Assembly: GCF_900105185.1 (NCBI RefSeq)
Contig: NZ_FNTJ01000002.1
Location: forward strand, 186,001 to 250,000
Direction of reading: 5' to 3'
DNA length: 64,000 nucleotides
Source of the DNA: Pseudomonas saponiphila
GTDB lineage: Bacteria > Pseudomonadota > Gammaproteobacteria > Pseudomonadales > Pseudomonadaceae
The notes beneath the pieces were generated by a model. It was not told the origin of the DNA and ran no database searches. It saw only the letters and a list, made by a program, of their open reading frames with translations. Shown here one piece after another: positions 62,955-64,000 of the stretch. The position numbers and the translations under genes are program-made. Every line of letters begins with the position of its first letter. Position 1 is the first letter of the stretch.

Positions 62955-64000
62955 ATGAGCCGAATCCTTATCCGCAATGCCCGACTGGTGAACGAAGGTC
63001 GCGAGTTCGACGCCGACCTGCTGGTCAGCCATGGGCGCATCGACACCATCGGCAGCCTCGACCACCTCAGCGCCGACCTGGAAATCGACGCCCAGGGCCA
63101 GTGGCTGCTGCCGGGCATGATCGACGACCAGGTGCACTTTCGCGATCCCGGGGCCCCGGAAAAAGGCAGCATCCATAGCGAGTCGCGCGCCGCCGTGGCC
63201 GGTGGCATCACCAGCTTCATGGACATGCCCAACACCTCGCCGGCAACCTTGACCCTGGCCGCCCTGGCCGACAAGAAACGCCGCGCAGCGGTGGCCTCGG
63301 TGGCCAACTACGGCTTTCACTTCGGCGTCAGCAACGACAACCTGGACACCGTCGCCGCTCTGGACCCGACCCAGGTCGCCGGGGTCAAGGTGTTCATGGG
63401 GGCCTCCACCGGCAACCTGCTGGTGGACGATCCCGAGGTGCTGGACCGCCTGTTTCGCCAGGTGCCCACCCTGCTCCTGGCCCACTGCGAACACACCCCG
63501 AGCATCCAGCTCGCGCAACAACGCTGGCAGCAACTCTACGGCGAACAGATTCCCGCCGCCGCCCACCCGCGCATTCGCGACGCCGAGGCCTGCTACCGCT
63601 CCTCGTCCCTGGCGGTAGCCCTGGCGAAGAAACACGGCACCCGCCTGCACGTGCTGCACTTGACCAGCGCCCGGGAACTGGCCCTGTTCGAGGACCGGCC
63701 CCTGGCGCAAAAGCGCATCACCGCCGAAGTCTGCCTGCACCACCTGCTGTTCGATGACCGCGACTATCCGCGCCTCGGCCACCTGATCAAATGCAACCCG
63801 GCGATCAAGACCCAGGCCGATCGCGACGCCTTGCGCCAGGCCCTGAACAGCCAGCGCCTGGACGTCATCGGCAGCGACCACGCGCCTCACACCTGGGAGC
63901 AGAAGCAGCAGCCCTACACCCGCGCGCCGGCGGGCCTGCCGCTGGTGCAACACGCACTACCCGCACTGCTGGAGCTGGTGGCGGACCGAGTCCTGCCGCT
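62955..64000 (+). CDS. pyrC: Dihydroorotase paralogue, C-terminus outside the window
   Basis: 348 residues are visible and the frame runs open to the window edge. The start MSRILIRNARLVNEGREFD and GMIDDQVHFRDPG (near residue 57), PNTSPAT, and a late VIGSDHAPHT with the zinc/catalytic Asp-His match class I dihydroorotase (amidohydrolase fold), acting in pyrimidine synthesis. The usual first metal pair HxH is QVH here, as I recall also from some Bacteroidetes homologues. The main PyrC is probably elsewhere, and this is the Zur-operon back-up. Two bases separate it from the previous stop. Confidence 0.88.
   Translation, partial: MSRILIRNARLVNEGREFDADLLVSHGRIDTIGSLDHLSADLEIDAQGQWLLPGMIDDQVHFRDPGAPEKGSIHSESRAAVAGGITSFMDMPNTSPATLTLAALADKKRRAAVASVANYGFHFGVSNDNLDTVAALDPTQVAGVKVFMGASTGNLLVDDPEVLDRLFRQVPTLLLAHCEHTPSIQLAQQRWQQLYGEQIPAAAHPRIRDAEACYRSSSLAVALAKKHGTRLHVLHLTSARELALFEDRPLAQKRITAEVCLHHLLFDDRDYPRLGHLIKCNPAIKTQADRDALRQALNSQRLDVIGSDHAPHTWEQKQQPYTRAPAGLPLVQHALPALLELVADRVLP

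Overview
The window reads as chromosomal DNA of a fluorescent-group Pseudomonas (P. protegens / P. chlororaphis-like). The basis is high G+C, purEK, aspA, the two-subunit pyruvate carboxylase pycAB with its LysR regulator, an RpiR/HexR paralogue, the Zur-controlled folE2/dksA2 block, and many copies of the Pseudomonas REP palindrome (GTAGGAGC...GCTCCTAC). I see no rRNA, tRNA, insertion sequence or CRISPR array.

Layout. 1-5.4 kb: DUF3299 protein (cut by the left edge), a GlsB/YeaQ membrane protein, purEK with a structured leader, a LysR regulator and aspA. 5.4-8.2 kb: a structured RNA leader in front of a small DUF3077-like gene, a tandem REP array and two conserved unknowns. 8.2-15.7 kb: seven tightly overlapping genes (ketosynthase III, NAD-dependent reductase, metallo-beta-lactamase-fold hydrolase, F390-synthetase-like adenylating enzyme, ATP-grasp ligase, FemAB/GNAT-like transferase, Rieske oxygenase). 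They look like an uncharacterised pathway for an acyl-derived metabolite and are the most novel part of the window. 16-19.9 kb: Na+/alanine symporter, asparaginase and an AraC regulator. 19.9-23.9 kb: two tandem ankyrin-repeat exported paralogues. 24-29.7 kb: a polyamine/acetylation neighbourhood (acetylpolyamine deacetylase, polyamine-binding protein, MocR regulator, PaiB, two GNATs). 29.7-34.1 kb: homocysteine methyltransferase, an amino-acid ABC importer without its ATPase, and a HipA/HTH toxin-antitoxin pair in reversed order. 34.3-40 kb: pycA-pycB, the LysR regulator and the RpiR regulator. 40-53.3 kb: GGDEF/EAL protein, UvrD, EamA, Tim44-like, SMI1/KNR4, CPA2 antiporter, thioesterase, APC permease, PdxY, DUF3301.

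53.3-64 kb is a zinc-starvation island. Two perfect 15-bp Zur-type palindromes (56715-56729 and 58593-58607) sit between divergent genes. Leftward from the first run dksA2, two COG0523 metallochaperones and a DUF1826 protein; rightward lies a small exported protein. From the second run an amidase (left) and a seven-gene operon (right): folE2, a zinc ABC importer, and duplicates of HisI, gamma carbonic anhydrase and dihydroorotase. The logic is uptake and delivery of zinc plus low-zinc back-ups for zinc enzymes.

Gene starts were chosen from ribosome-binding sites, overlaps and family conservation and often lie inside the longest possible reading frame. Function calls rest on reading the translations by eye, without database searches.
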